49,763 nucleotides of DNA, taken from positions 1-49,763 of the forward strand of contig CAYGJB010000007.1 in the NCBI GenBank assembly GCA_964350195.1. The letters are read 5' to 3'. How positions within the stretch are numbered: the stretch's first letter is position 1; each line of letters begins with the position of its first letter. Below the pieces are notes generated by a model. It worked only from the letters and a program-made list of their open reading frames with translations. It had not been told where the DNA came from and searched no databases. Shown piece by piece: positions 33,674 to 43,455 of the stretch. The position numbers and the translations under genes were made by a program. Source of the stretch: JAJCZB01 sp964350195. GTDB taxonomy: Bacteria > Babelota > Babeliae > Babelales > Vermiphilaceae.

Positions 33674-35689
33674 TTAGGATTTTGGCACATTGATAAAGCA
33701 CTCAACCCGATCATCAACTTCCCATTCGATGATACCCTCAACTACAAAACCGCACTCATATCCGGCATGAACCTCTTTAACGTTTTTCTTATCGCGCTGC
33801 AAGCTAGTGATTGGCCCTTCGCCAATCTTCTCTTTACCTCGCCACGCCACAACAAAACCTTTTTTAGAGAATATGCCATCTTGTACATATGATCCAGCAA
33901 TAACACCCACCCCTTTAATATCAAATACAGCTCTTACGGTTGCCTCGCCAATCTTAGAACGAACCATTACCACTTCTTTTGCAGCTTCTGCTTGAGCTTC
34001 AAGGGTTTCTAATAATTTGTAAATTACATCGTAAAGCTGAATAGACACTTTTCGTTTTTGCGCCAAAACAGAAGCATTAGTTTCCGCCTTAACGTGTAAA
34101 CCTATAATTTTTGTACCGGTACTATAAGCAAGCTCGACATCACTTTCACTCACATCACCAATACCAGAATGAATTACGTTGAAACCAACATCAGACTTCC
34201 TTGAAAGCTTATGCAAAGCATCAAGCAGCGCTTCTTTAGATGAGTTGGTATCGACTTTAACTAATATATTGATACCACCTTCAAGATAGTGCCTACTCGT
34301 AGAACGCAATTCCTGTTGTTGCAAACTACTTCGAATATCTGATTTAAAAACAACTTTAAATAAATCGCCCGCTTCAGGAATGTCTTTAAATCCCGCTACC
34401 TGAACAGGAATAGATGGCCCAGCTTCCAGAAGCATTTTTCCATAAGAATTTTTTATTGAGCTAACTCTTCCTGATGTTTGACCTGATACAAAATAATCCC
34501 CCAATTTCAACATACCATGCTGGCAAATAATTGTTGCAACAGGACCTCTGCCCCTCTCAAGCTTAGACTCAAGAACATAACAGTGAGCCATACCTTGACG
34601 CGAAGCACGAAGCTCTAAGAGCTGCGCTTGCAACGCTATCATTTCAAGAAGCTGGTTTACTCCGTCACCGTTAAGCGCTGATATCGGCAAACAAACAACT
34701 TCTCCACCCCATTCTTCAGGAAGAAGATCCTGTTCAGCTAATTGGCGCTTTACTACTTCTATGCGACTAGCATCAACTTTATCAACCTTGTTAATGGCAA
34801 CAACAATAGGAACATGCATCGCCTTTAGCTGCTTTATCGCCTCAACTGTTTGTGGCATAATGCCATCATCTGCCGCAACAACAAGTATCCCTATGTCTGC
34901 AACCTTTATACCCCGTTGTCTCATCTTGGGAAATGCTTCGTGTCCTGGTGTATCAAGAAAAATAAGATTGCCATGATCTGTTACAGCTTCATATGCGCCT
35001 AAATGTTGAGTGATGCCACCTTTTTCTTTTGCAACAACCCTTGTTTTACGAATAAAATCAAGAAGCGTAGTTTTGCCATGATCAACATGTCCAAGCACAA
35101 CTACTACCGGCAAGCGCTCTTGCAAATCCCCAACACCTTCTTTTTCAAGAGCCTCTAATTCCCCTTTTGGGATAAATTCTTTTTTTGCCCTTTTTATCCC
35201 ATAATGCTTCGCTAAGCGCTCAATCACACTCTCTGTTAGTTGCTGATTTTTCGCAGCAAGAACTCTCCATTTCAAAAGAGTTAAAATAACTTCATTAACC
35301 GGCTTTTCTATTTTTTCAGCAAACTGCGAAACGAGCATCGGCTCAATAATTATTTCTTGTGGCGACACTACAGGTTCAATGATTTTTTCCTGAGGCCTAG
35401 AAGAAATAGCTGCCACAGGAGGCAAATCTTTTTTATAAGCAGGTTGCTTTGGTTGTATGGGAGGGCGCTTGACTGACTCTTTTTGCATAGCATCTTTACT
35501 TGTTTTAGTTGAATCTTTATTCTTTTGTTCTGGTTCTGTCGGAATAGTGAACTTTTTTCGCAATAATGCTATAGCAGCATCATCTATAGACGACATATGG
35601 CTTTTAGCGTTAATGCCCGCTTTTTTCAGTGCCTCTATCAGGTCTTTCGACGAACTATTTAATTCTTTTGAAAGCTCATATATACGCAT
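33674..35689 (-). CDS. infB: Translation initiation factor IF-2
   Basis: GTPase that brings initiator tRNA to the 30S subunit and promotes subunit joining. The 671 residues include an IF2-N module (MRIYELSKELNSSSKDLIEA), a charged Pro/Lys linker, a second N-domain (about 115-165), the G domain with GHVDHGKTT, DTPGHEAF and NKVDK (about 185-350), and domains II to IV. The length is nearer Bacillus-type than enterobacterial IF-2 because the linker is short. The ATG follows a weak AGAAGATG. It is second in the operon, 43 bases after nusA. Confidence 0.97.
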   Translation of the reverse strand: MRIYELSKELNSSSKDLIEALKKAGINAKSHMSSIDDAAIALLRKKFTIPTEPEQKNKDSTKTSKDAMQKESVKRPPIQPKQPAYKKDLPPVAAISSRPQEKIIEPVVSPQEIIIEPMLVSQFAEKIEKPVNEVILTLLKWRVLAAKNQQLTESVIERLAKHYGIKRAKKEFIPKGELEALEKEGVGDLQERLPVVVVLGHVDHGKTTLLDFIRKTRVVAKEKGGITQHLGAYEAVTDHGNLIFLDTPGHEAFPKMRQRGIKVADIGILVVAADDGIMPQTVEAIKQLKAMHVPIVVAINKVDKVDASRIEVVKRQLAEQDLLPEEWGGEVVCLPISALNGDGVNQLLEMIALQAQLLELRASRQGMAHCYVLESKLERGRGPVATIICQHGMLKLGDYFVSGQTSGRVSSIKNSYGKMLLEAGPSIPVQVAGFKDIPEAGDLFKVVFKSDIRSSLQQQELRSTSRHYLEGGINILVKVDTNSSKEALLDALHKLSRKSDVGFNVIHSGIGDVSESDVELAYSTGTKIIGLHVKAETNASVLAQKRKVSIQLYDVIYKLLETLEAQAEAAKEVVMVRSKIGEATVRAVFDIKGVGVIAGSYVQDGIFSKKGFVVAWRGKEKIGEGPITSLQRDKKNVKEVHAGYECGFVVEGIIEWEVDDRVECFINVPKS

Positions 35690-35732
35690 TATCGCATCTT
35701 CTTGCTACTTAATCACCACACCAATTAAAACC

Positions 35733-36809
35733 TTATTCTTCTGACTGCTTTTTTTCAAAGCTCTCCGATTCAACCAACCGCTTAACATCACTTGGCTCAT
35801 TCTGGACAAGCTGTATATCTACTCCAGTTAGACGAGAAGCAAGTGAAATATTTTGGCCCATTTTTCCTATCGCCAGAGCACGCTGATCTTCATTTAGCCA
35901 GACTCGCGCAACTCTATCGTTATCAATCAGCTCAATACGATCGATTTGAGCAGGTTTTAAAGCTTGCTTTATGAGCAGCTCTTTTGACTCTGTCCACGGA
36001 ATTACATCAATTTTTTCTGTGCCAAGCTCTTTCAGAATAGGCTTTATCCTACTTCCTCCCACCCCAACACAAGTCCCAACAGGATCAATGTTTGGATCAT
36101 TAGAAGAAACAATTATTTTAGTTTTATATCCTGGGGATCGCACAATTTGCTTAACCTCAACAAGGTTCTCAAATATTTCTGGAATTTCTAACTCAAAAAG
36201 TTTTTTGAGAAAATCGCTCGAAGCCCTATCAAGAATAAGCTGATAATCGTTCTTAGGCTCAACCAGTACCTCTTTTAACAGCGCTTTAATTGGATATCCA
36301 ACGATATATTTGTCCGAAAACGACATATTGCCTTTTGGCAAAAATGCCATTTGGTCGTCTATCTTAACAACCGCGCCTCCACGCTCTGATTTATGTATTG
36401 TACCATGAAGAATGGTGCCCTGCCTGTCTTTATAGTCTTCATAAACAGCAGAAGCCTCAACTCGCCTAATTTTATTTGCAATAACTTGTCGCGCTCGAAG
36501 AATTTCGATTCTACCAATAGACCCATCAAACGGAACCCAAATCACATCTCCCGCTTTTGCCTTAGGGGCATGCGCCTGTGCTTTCTTGGTACTTATTTCC
36601 AAATCAGGATCATCTACAGATAAAACCACCTTTTTTTCTGCAAGAATGAGGACGTTGCTACTTTTTTGGTCATACTCAGCCTTAAGCAATAAGTCGGGGT
36701 ATTTTCGTTCATAAGCTGCAAGCAAGCCTTCACAGATAATCTCTTCAATGGTGGCCCTATCAAGCCCTCGCTCAGAAACAAGCTCTTCTATTACATCAAA
36801 AAGGTTCAC
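35733..36809 (-). CDS. nusA: Transcription termination/antitermination factor NusA
   Basis: NusA binds RNA polymerase and RNA to modulate pausing, termination and antitermination. The 358 residues comprise an N-terminal RNAP-binding domain (about 1-125), an S1 domain (about 130-200, GTILHGTIHKSERGG) and two KH domains (VGTCVGVGGSRIKPI, then ALAIGKMGQNISLAS), with no C-terminal acidic repeats, the common short form. The start is GTG at 36809 with AAAGGA five bases upstream. It heads the operon nusA-infB-wecA-like, transcribed away from the candidate origin. Confidence 0.96.
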   Translation of the reverse strand: MNLFDVIEELVSERGLDRATIEEIICEGLLAAYERKYPDLLLKAEYDQKSSNVLILAEKKVVLSVDDPDLEISTKKAQAHAPKAKAGDVIWVPFDGSIGRIEILRARQVIANKIRRVEASAVYEDYKDRQGTILHGTIHKSERGGAVVKIDDQMAFLPKGNMSFSDKYIVGYPIKALLKEVLVEPKNDYQLILDRASSDFLKKLFELEIPEIFENLVEVKQIVRSPGYKTKIIVSSNDPNIDPVGTCVGVGGSRIKPILKELGTEKIDVIPWTESKELLIKQALKPAQIDRIELIDNDRVARVWLNEDQRALAIGKMGQNISLASRLTGVDIQLVQNEPSDVKRLVESESFEKKQSEE

Positions 36810-36953
36810 AATGTCCTTTGTGGTTCTGGTAGTTATTTAAGCTAAGAGATAATCAAGAGCCGAGCATGAAAGCCCGGCTTTAGTTTCTATAAGTGTAATA
36901 CAAATAATTTTGTTTCGCAATACGACTCGAAAATCTCTTTTTTGGGTTTCGCC

Positions 36954-37279
36954 TATTATTATATTTAATATATATATTAATACTTTAATAGTAATAGATG
37001 AGCCCAAACTTGGTGGATAACTTTTTTATTTCATTCTCGATAGCTGCCCCAAGTGCTATCATCGAGTACTTGTGAGGTGGTGGATAACTTGGTGGATAAC
37101 TTGGTGGATAAGTGGTGGATAACTTTTGGGGGTGATTCAATTGTGGCTTTCATAGCCTTGTTTGAACGTTATGTTCGCAAATTGTTCGACAGAAAGGCTT
37201 CTTTGGAGATTTTTTAAAAGTTATCCACCACTTATCCACCAAGTTATCCACCAAGTTATCCACCAAGTTATCCACCACC
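36954..37279. other. Candidate chromosomal replication origin (DnaA-box-like array)
   Basis: A 29-base A/T-only stretch (36954-36982), suited to unwinding, is followed by ten exact TTATCCACC nonamers. Five are on the minus strand (starting 37012, 37079, 37091, 37103, 37114) and five on the plus strand (37221, 37232, 37244, 37256, 37268). Within clusters the spacing is 11-12 bases, about one helical turn. The clusters form an inverted repeat (37076-37127 and 37216-37279, the right one with one extra unit) around an 88-base centre. The nonamer differs from consensus DnaA box TTATCCACA only at the last base. G/C skew changes sign here. The array ends at the stop codon of the glycosylase gene; 36810-36953 shows no gene. 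Confidence 0.7.
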
Positions 37280-37858
37280 TTATGGCGTTTGGTGAGAGAG
37301 CTCCACGGCCCGTTGAATATCTCTCATAAGAATCTCAAGTTTTTTCGGGTTTCTTAGTATGTAGGCAGGGTGAAAGGTGGGATTGAGAATAATACCATTC
37401 CATGAAATGGGCTTTCCTCGGAGCAAGCTTATTTTTACAGCTTTCCCCAATAGCCCTTCTAGCGCAGCCGATCCGAGAGTGCATATTACTTTAGGGCGAA
37501 TGATGCTTATCTGATCTAAAAGTATTGGCCTGCTGATTGCCAGCTCGGTGGGGAATGGTCGTCTATTGTTGGGTGGCCTAATCTTAACAATATTTGTGAT
37601 GAATATCTCTGTGCGCGATATGCCTATTGCATCGAATATTTTATCAAGAAGCTTGCCTGATCTTCCAACGAACGGCTTTCCTTGCAGATCTTCATCTTTT
37701 CCGGGCGCTTCTCCAATCAAGATCAGGTCGGCTTCAGGATTGCCGGCGCCCAAAACGATCTGTGTTGCTTTTGGCATGTTAAAGTGGCAGCCTGTGCAAC
37801 CACGATACTGTGAATGAAGGTTGTTTAGTAGTTGTAACTTGTGGGAGCATGTATTCAT
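37280..37858 (-). CDS. Family 4 uracil-DNA glycosylase
   Basis: Removes uracil from DNA; family 4 enzymes carry a 4Fe-4S cluster. The 192 residues contain the first cluster cysteines (CTGC at about 21-24), the active-site motif GEAPGKDEDLQGKPFVGRSG (about 49-68), ICTLGSAALEGLLG, and the late HPAY motif (FHPAYILRNP). Cys125 in VICTLG may supply a further ligand; the full set needs alignment. The start ATG has only a weak ribosome site. The stop codon adjoins the DnaA-box-like array. It fits base-excision repair with nfo at 31401. Confidence 0.92.
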   Translation of the reverse strand: MNTCSHKLQLLNNLHSQYRGCTGCHFNMPKATQIVLGAGNPEADLILIGEAPGKDEDLQGKPFVGRSGKLLDKIFDAIGISRTEIFITNIVKIRPPNNRRPFPTELAISRPILLDQISIIRPKVICTLGSAALEGLLGKAVKISLLRGKPISWNGIILNPTFHPAYILRNPKKLEILMRDIQRAVELSHQTP

Positions 37859-37945
37859 GTTGCGCTTACGTGTTGCAAAAAAGTTGTAGTGTTGTTTTTT
37901 TAAATATATCGCTAATGCGATAGTTTTTCTACTGTTGCATTCTTT

Positions 37946-39391
37946 CTACTTGCACACATTTATCAAATGGTACCATGCGTTTGATTGGGCAAACGTTGTT
38001 TTTGGATAAGAGGGATGAATTCGCTGCTCTGGAAAATATATTGATATCCCTCTGGCAAGCTTTAAGTTGTGCCCTGCGATATTTGCAAATACCAAGCTAG
38101 ATATAATCTGTTTTCCTTCTTTTATTTTCTCGACAATATTTTGAATAAGTCTTTGTTGGGGTGCGGCTATAGAACAATGTGGTATGCGATCTTGTAGGTT
38201 GCAGTAGAAGTGATGAAGGTCGATATAGCTTGGTTCATCAAAGTGCGTACAATTCTTTCGGTTACGACTCGTTTGGACCGCTTGCATCACCGACTTATTA
38301 TTCTGGTATTTTAGTGCTTCTAGGAGTAGTCGTGCCACGGTGTCTAGGTTTTTTTCAAGTAGATCTGATTGCCTAAGGTCGATGCCTGATTGGGTAAAGT
38401 CGTTCGTGATATTGTCGTAAGATCTTTTATATGCGGTGACGATATGCTGTGCAAGCTGTTGAGTGTCGTAGGGGGCGCCTGTGGTAAGGGGTTGTAGCAC
38501 ATAAGAGTAGTTCCAGCCTGTGCCAAGTTCTACCTCCTGAGATCCTACCATGAAGGTGCTATATTTTTTTATTATGTGGCCAATTTCCACCATTGACATA
38601 AGGCATGCATCAAAGCCAATGAGGTCAAATTTACCCTTTAATGTTTTGGTACACACTTCATTTAAGGCTTGATCTAGTTTTTCATTGGTAAGAAAATTGC
38701 CTGTTGTATTGTCCCAGCAAATACCGCGCTGATCAAGATCGATAAACTGTAGAAAGTCGAGAAATTCTATAGATCTATCCAGTTCGAGAAGGTTTGATTT
38801 TGGGTTAAACGAAAAGAGCTCTGCGGGATTAATAACCTTATAGTGCTTTGGATCTATTATGCCTGTGCCATGATTCCACAATATAAGAGCGTAATTCTTT
38901 GCGGGGAAACTTTTTATTGCCCATTCGCAAGCTGAAACCAATGTTTTAGGGTCTCCACTGTCCATGCGCTGCGTGTTTGGTTCAGTATTTAAATGGGTAA
39001 TTTTATTTTTTTCTACATAATATCGACGCGTAATTTTTTGATTACCATTGAGCTTAATGTCTAGGTGAACTGCAATATTGAGAAATTGGTTGGAGCCGAT
39101 TGAAGCCATTTGCTTGATATTGTTGGCAGCAAAGGCGCGTAAATCATTGTCGGCGGCCATGTATACAATAAAGGTCCAGTTTTTTGGATTGTTTGAGCGC
39201 GTTATAGTACTTTCTGAGAGGCTGGCATTGCACCCTTCATTATTTAAATAGATTGTTTTATTCTCTGTATTTATCAGATTTTCAAATTTACGATAGTCAC
39301 GTATGAGTGAATGAAAAGATAGTAAAGAAGTGGATGAAAATATAGTGAAGACAAGAAGCAATTTTTTTGCAAATGATAAAACCTTTTTCAT
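37946..39391 (-). CDS. Secreted clostripain-like cysteine peptidase (C11)
   Basis: C11 peptidases cleave after Arg or Lys and often self-activate. The 481-residue product has a signal peptide (about 1-25). The family core shows WTFIVYMAADNDL (72-84), His174 in LILWNHGTG and Cys263 in LIGFDACLMSMVEI, the His-Cys dyad, then GSQEVELGTGWNY, the substrate-pocket region. The C-terminal half is less conserved. GGGGGAC lies before the ATG. Secretion suggests degradation of outside proteins. It stands between the glycosylase and comEC on the same strand, with 87- and 78-base gaps and no sign of an operon. Confidence 0.92.
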   Translation of the reverse strand: MKKVLSFAKKLLLVFTIFSSTSLLSFHSLIRDYRKFENLINTENKTIYLNNEGCNASLSESTITRSNNPKNWTFIVYMAADNDLRAFAANNIKQMASIGSNQFLNIAVHLDIKLNGNQKITRRYYVEKNKITHLNTEPNTQRMDSGDPKTLVSACEWAIKSFPAKNYALILWNHGTGIIDPKHYKVINPAELFSFNPKSNLLELDRSIEFLDFLQFIDLDQRGICWDNTTGNFLTNEKLDQALNEVCTKTLKGKFDLIGFDACLMSMVEIGHIIKKYSTFMVGSQEVELGTGWNYSYVLQPLTTGAPYDTQQLAQHIVTAYKRSYDNITNDFTQSGIDLRQSDLLEKNLDTVARLLLEALKYQNNKSVMQAVQTSRNRKNCTHFDEPSYIDLHHFYCNLQDRIPHCSIAAPQQRLIQNIVEKIKEGKQIISSLVFANIAGHNLKLARGISIYFPEQRIHPSYPKTTFAQSNAWYHLINVCK

Positions 39392-39469
39392 GGCGTCCCC
39401 CGCATGATTATTAAAGTTATTCCTAACTCTAGGGCATTCGGTATCGAAGGTTCAATATTCAATCTATTT

Positions 39470-40624
39470 TTATTCGGTATGGACTGTTTTGAAGAGATTT
39501 AGCCAGGCAAGCGCAAAGGTGAGGCCAAAGCTTAATTGAAAATCAAGAAAAAGAAGATACAGTGGATTATATATCAATAGAAGCAGGCAACAGAGAAAAA
39601 GGAGATGAAGAAAGTGGTCGGGTATTCGAAAAAGTGTACAAAACTTATAGAGCAAGAATATGAGGAATGCTCTTAGGAACGAGACGCTTGGCCAGGTAAG
39701 TAAGAAATAAATGAAAGCAGAAAATAGCAATATAAATTGCTTAAGTGCGAAAGCTAAGGGAATAAATCGTAATAGAAGCTCGCAAATAGAAACGATTATT
39801 ACCAGGTGAAGGCCAGATCGAGCAAGATAGTGCACAATTCCCCATTGCTTAAAAGGGCCCTCAATAGGGACGTTATTTTTTTTGAGAGCAGTTTTTTCTC
39901 CCATAAAAATAGCGGTGAAAAGAGTAAATGTTTGGCGGGAGAGTTTACCTTGAAAAGAGTTAAACAAGTTCTTGCGAGCATTAAAGAGTTGTCGGTTGAG
40001 AGAAAAGGGCGGATGCGCTTTTATGGTAATTGAAACTTTTTCCTGGAAAGTAGTTGCCGCTATACCTTCTTTCATTAAATAATGGTGAAACGCCTCATTT
40101 GCTGGTCGCTTGAAATGTAAATTATGAATATAAACAATGTCAGAAATTTTAGCGAAGAGTTTATTCCGAGAATATATTTGTACAAGATAATGAGCGTTTT
40201 TCTCGCTGTCATCGGTGCATAGAGATAGGGTGTATATTGTTGTGCAATGCGGGAAGCGACTTTGTGGGTGATATGAAAAAGAGCGCACCTCTCCCATTAT
40301 AGAGCATCTTTTTTTGGCTTGAGCGAAAGGGAAAGCGTTGTAGTGAGAAGATATTTGGCTAGTCCTATAGAACCCGCCACCAATTGCTATCAGGCAAGCT
40401 ATCAAGCGTCTGCGGTTTAAAGTTTTATAAAAAAGAGTTAATCCTGCTGTTAAGCCAATACAGAGAACTAAGGCGAATTGTGTGTAGTTTTGAGCAGAAA
40501 AAAAGAGGGTAATTTGGAGTATATATGCTAGTAGGATAGGAAGCATGGGAGGCAACAACTGAAAAGGCTTTGATGGGAAAATATTCATGTATTGGCATCG
40601 GTTTAAAGCGGTGATACTTACCAT
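39470..40624 (-). CDS. comEC: ComEC/Rec2-family DNA uptake channel protein, lacking the C-terminal hydrolase domain
   Basis: ComEC is the inner-membrane channel for single-stranded DNA in natural transformation. The 384 residues contain the N-terminal membrane pair, an OB-like segment (about 105-200), and the competence domain with FMGEKTALK and HYLARSGLHLVIIVSICEL, followed by five or so membrane helices. Full ComEC has about 700 residues with a metallo-beta-lactamase domain at the end; it is absent here with no visible remnant before C11. A natural short form and a truncation are both possible. ATG at 40624 is used; an ATG 13 codons later is an alternative. Confidence 0.82.
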   Translation of the reverse strand: MVSITALNRCQYMNIFPSKPFQLLPPMLPILLAYILQITLFFSAQNYTQFALVLCIGLTAGLTLFYKTLNRRRLIACLIAIGGGFYRTSQISSHYNAFPFAQAKKRCSIMGEVRSFSYHPQSRFPHCTTIYTLSLCTDDSEKNAHYLVQIYSRNKLFAKISDIVYIHNLHFKRPANEAFHHYLMKEGIAATTFQEKVSITIKAHPPFSLNRQLFNARKNLFNSFQGKLSRQTFTLFTAIFMGEKTALKKNNVPIEGPFKQWGIVHYLARSGLHLVIIVSICELLLRFIPLAFALKQFILLFSAFIYFLLTWPSVSFLRAFLIFLLYKFCTLFRIPDHFLHLLFLCCLLLLIYNPLYLLFLDFQLSFGLTFALAWLNLFKTVHTE

Positions 40625-40725
40625 TCTATAAGGCTTTTATGATTATATGCAAGGGTAAATGTTTATTAAATTGTTTTTTTTATCTATCTTCTATACGAAT
40701 ACTTCCATTGAAAAAAGGATATTGC

Positions 40726-43455
40726 GTGAAAAAATGCTTAGTATTGTTAGTCATAATATTTACGGTCAATCTACAAGGTTTTATGCAAATGAAAACAGTT
40801 AAAGACGGGAAAATCGAGCCTATCTATCCAGTAAAAAAACATGTTTTAGATAATGGTCTAACAGTGCTTGTTCGTCCTGTTCATACAGTGCCAAAAGTTT
40901 CTGTGCAGCTTTGGTATAACGTTGGATCAAAGGATGAAAAAGATAAAGAGCGTGGGATTGCCCATCTTATTGAACATATGATTTTTAAGGGAACAAATCG
41001 TCTTTCTGAAGCGGATATTGATGCGATTTCTCATAAGCTTTCAGGGTATCTAAACGCATTTACTTCGTATGATTATACTGGCTATTTATTTAATTTTCCT
41101 ACTCATCATTGGGAACAAGCATTTGATTTGATGGCAGACTGTATGCGTAACTGTTCATTTAAAGATTATATGTTGAATTCTGAAATGAAGGCTGTGATTC
41201 AAGAGTTAAAAATGTATCGCGATCGCTATGATCGTAGCCTCGTTGATGAGATGATTTCGACGATATTTCAAGAACATCCTTATCATCATCCCATAATTGG
41301 GTACAAGCAGGATCTTTGGACTGTTTCCAGTGAAGATCTTAAGGAGTTTTATCGTAAGCATTATGTGCCTAATAATGCGACGTTGGTTGTTGTGGGCGAT
41401 GTTGAACCGCAAGATGTATTTGATGAGGCTGAAAAACATTTTAGCTCGATTCCTGCAAACCGATCATACAAAAAAGAAAAACATTATTTTAATCAGGACA
41501 TTGCTTCAAAATCAGTTACTTTATATCGAGATGTTAAGCAACCTTTAGCGGTATATACGTTTGTGGTTCCTGGTACCGCTTCAAAAAAAGATAACATGTT
41601 AGAGTTACTTGCTCGCATTATAGGTAAAGGCAAAGGGTCTCGTCTTTATAAGAGATTAGTAAACGAGGAGCAATTAGCCGTATCTCTCAGCGCTAGCAAT
41701 GAAGATTTATTTGATCATGGCTTGTTTTTTATTGTAGTTGAGCCCAAAAATGTGAACGATTTGCCACAGATCGAATCGATTCTCGTTGAAGAGATAGATC
41801 GGTTAAGAGATGCTGGGTTTACCGAGAAAGAACTTAATCGGGCGCTTAAAAAAACTGAAATGTCTCTTCATTCATTAATGGAAAATTTTGAGAATCAAGC
41901 ATATGAAATTGGAAAGTTTTATTTAGCTACAGGAGATGAAAATTATCTTTTTAAGTACTTGAATAAATCTCCGGAAGAGATTAAAAGGAATATGAATGAA
42001 TTGATGGCTGCTCATTTTAGGCCATCTGTTATGCACAGAGGCTTTGTAATGCCGCTTCCTGAGCAAGAAAAGATTGCATGGGCAAAATTGCAAAAAAACT
42101 CTGATGAACAAGATTCTGAGATTTTAAAAGCTCGAATTCGAACGGAACCCATTGAAGCGCCAAGGCATGCTCATGAGGTAGCAATCAAAGAGCCTCATAG
42201 ATTTTCCTATCCAAAGGCAACTATTAGCAAACTTGCTAACGAACTAAAAATCTTTGCGTACAATAATCAAAATACTCCAAAAGTTGATATTGTTTTAGAT
42301 TTTAAGGGAAAGCATTATTACGATCCTCAAGGCAAAGAAGGACTCTCTCTTTTTATGAGTAAAATGATGCTAGAGGGAACAAAGAATTATTCTACAGATG
42401 AGCTTACAGAAGCGATCGAGTCTCGTGGTATGAGTATTGTTACTTATCCGGGAGGTGTTGCTTTAACTGTTTTGAAGTCTGATATCTCGTATGGTCTTGA
42501 GCTACTATATGAGATTCTTACGAATGCATCATTCAATAAAAATGAGGTAGAAAAGGTTCGAGCGCAGCTTCTTTCTAAACTAAAACAATTTTGGGATGAG
42601 CCGCGCTATTTTGCTGGCCAGTTAATAAAAGATAAGCTTTATCGGGATCACCCGTATAGTAAAAACAGTATGGGTAATATTGCTGCAATTGAATCCATCA
42701 CTATTGATGACTTAAAAGATCATTATAAAAAATATATTTCACCTCACGGCACTCGTTTGGCAATTGTAGGGGATTTGGGTAACAACGATGTTGATAAAAT
42801 AATTGAAACTGCTCTTGGAAAATGGACGGGTCCAGTGGTTGCCGCTGTTGATTTTCCGCAATTAGACCCTAACAAAGAAGAAGTTGTTGATTTTCAAATC
42901 AATAGAGACCAAGTGGTTCTTCGCTTTGCTGGCCTTTCAGTTAATCGTTTGCATCCTGATTTTGATAAATTCTTGCTGTTTGATCAGATTTTTGGAGGAG
43001 GTGCTTTAGGCGCTATGAGCTCCCGTCTTTTTAAGCTTCGAGAGCAGTCTGGTCTTTTCTATACAATTGGAGGGTCGCTTATTGCTGGGGCTGATGAAGA
43101 GCCTGGAATGATTTTAGTGCAAACGATTGTATCTCTTGATCGATTGAAAGAGGCTGAAAAAGTTATACGTCAAACTATTGAGCAAGCGGCAAATAATATT
43201 ACAGAAGATGAATTTGAAGAAGCAAAACGGGCTTTGATTGTTTCGCAAATGGATAATTTTACCTCCAATTATAATATTGCCAATGCGCTGTTATATATTG
43301 ATAGATATAGTTTGCCAGAAGACTTTTTTGATACAAGAGCTCAGAGATTTGCTCAGATCACTGCAAAAGAGTCCGCAGAAGCTTCAAAAAAGCTATTGAA
43401 CAAAAGTTTACTAACGTTGCGTGTGGGTAGAGTTGGAGAAGATTCTGTTTCATAG
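40726..43455 (+). CDS. Exported M16 zinc peptidase with two tandem M16 domains
   Basis: M16 (pitrilysin/insulinase) peptidases degrade oligopeptides inside a clam-shell chamber. The 910-residue product starts with a signal peptide (about 1-21). The first half carries the inverted zinc motif HLIEH (80-84) and distal Glu160 in VIQELK, so it is active. The second half repeats the fold (LFMSKMMLEGT) without HxxEH, the usual inactive partner, with an FGGGALGAMSSRLFKLRE substrate-binding segment near the end. The start GTG at 40726 was chosen because AAAAAGGAT precedes it and it gives a proper signal peptide. Its last six bases overlap the end of the convergent ldh gene. Confidence 0.92.
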   Translation: MKKCLVLLVIIFTVNLQGFMQMKTVKDGKIEPIYPVKKHVLDNGLTVLVRPVHTVPKVSVQLWYNVGSKDEKDKERGIAHLIEHMIFKGTNRLSEADIDAISHKLSGYLNAFTSYDYTGYLFNFPTHHWEQAFDLMADCMRNCSFKDYMLNSEMKAVIQELKMYRDRYDRSLVDEMISTIFQEHPYHHPIIGYKQDLWTVSSEDLKEFYRKHYVPNNATLVVVGDVEPQDVFDEAEKHFSSIPANRSYKKEKHYFNQDIASKSVTLYRDVKQPLAVYTFVVPGTASKKDNMLELLARIIGKGKGSRLYKRLVNEEQLAVSLSASNEDLFDHGLFFIVVEPKNVNDLPQIESILVEEIDRLRDAGFTEKELNRALKKTEMSLHSLMENFENQAYEIGKFYLATGDENYLFKYLNKSPEEIKRNMNELMAAHFRPSVMHRGFVMPLPEQEKIAWAKLQKNSDEQDSEILKARIRTEPIEAPRHAHEVAIKEPHRFSYPKATISKLANELKIFAYNNQNTPKVDIVLDFKGKHYYDPQGKEGLSLFMSKMMLEGTKNYSTDELTEAIESRGMSIVTYPGGVALTVLKSDISYGLELLYEILTNASFNKNEVEKVRAQLLSKLKQFWDEPRYFAGQLIKDKLYRDHPYSKNSMGNIAAIESITIDDLKDHYKKYISPHGTRLAIVGDLGNNDVDKIIETALGKWTGPVVAAVDFPQLDPNKEEVVDFQINRDQVVLRFAGLSVNRLHPDFDKFLLFDQIFGGGALGAMSSRLFKLREQSGLFYTIGGSLIAGADEEPGMILVQTIVSLDRLKEAEKVIRQTIEQAANNITEDEFEEAKRALIVSQMDNFTSNYNIANALLYIDRYSLPEDFFDTRAQRFAQITAKESAEASKKLLNKSLLTLRVGRVGEDSVS

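Noticed and set aside
37012..37276. CRISPR array
   Set aside because: The repeated unit is only 9-12 bases with almost no spacers and occurs in both orientations; no cas genes are nearby.
37012..37276. Plasmid iterons
   Set aside because: Phased nonamers could be iterons, but there is no replication-initiator gene, the neighbours are core genes, and the composition skew turns here.
40639..40725. M16 peptidase start 29 codons upstream
   Set aside because: The GTG at 40726 has a ribosome site and opens directly into a signal peptide; the upstream extension would bury it.
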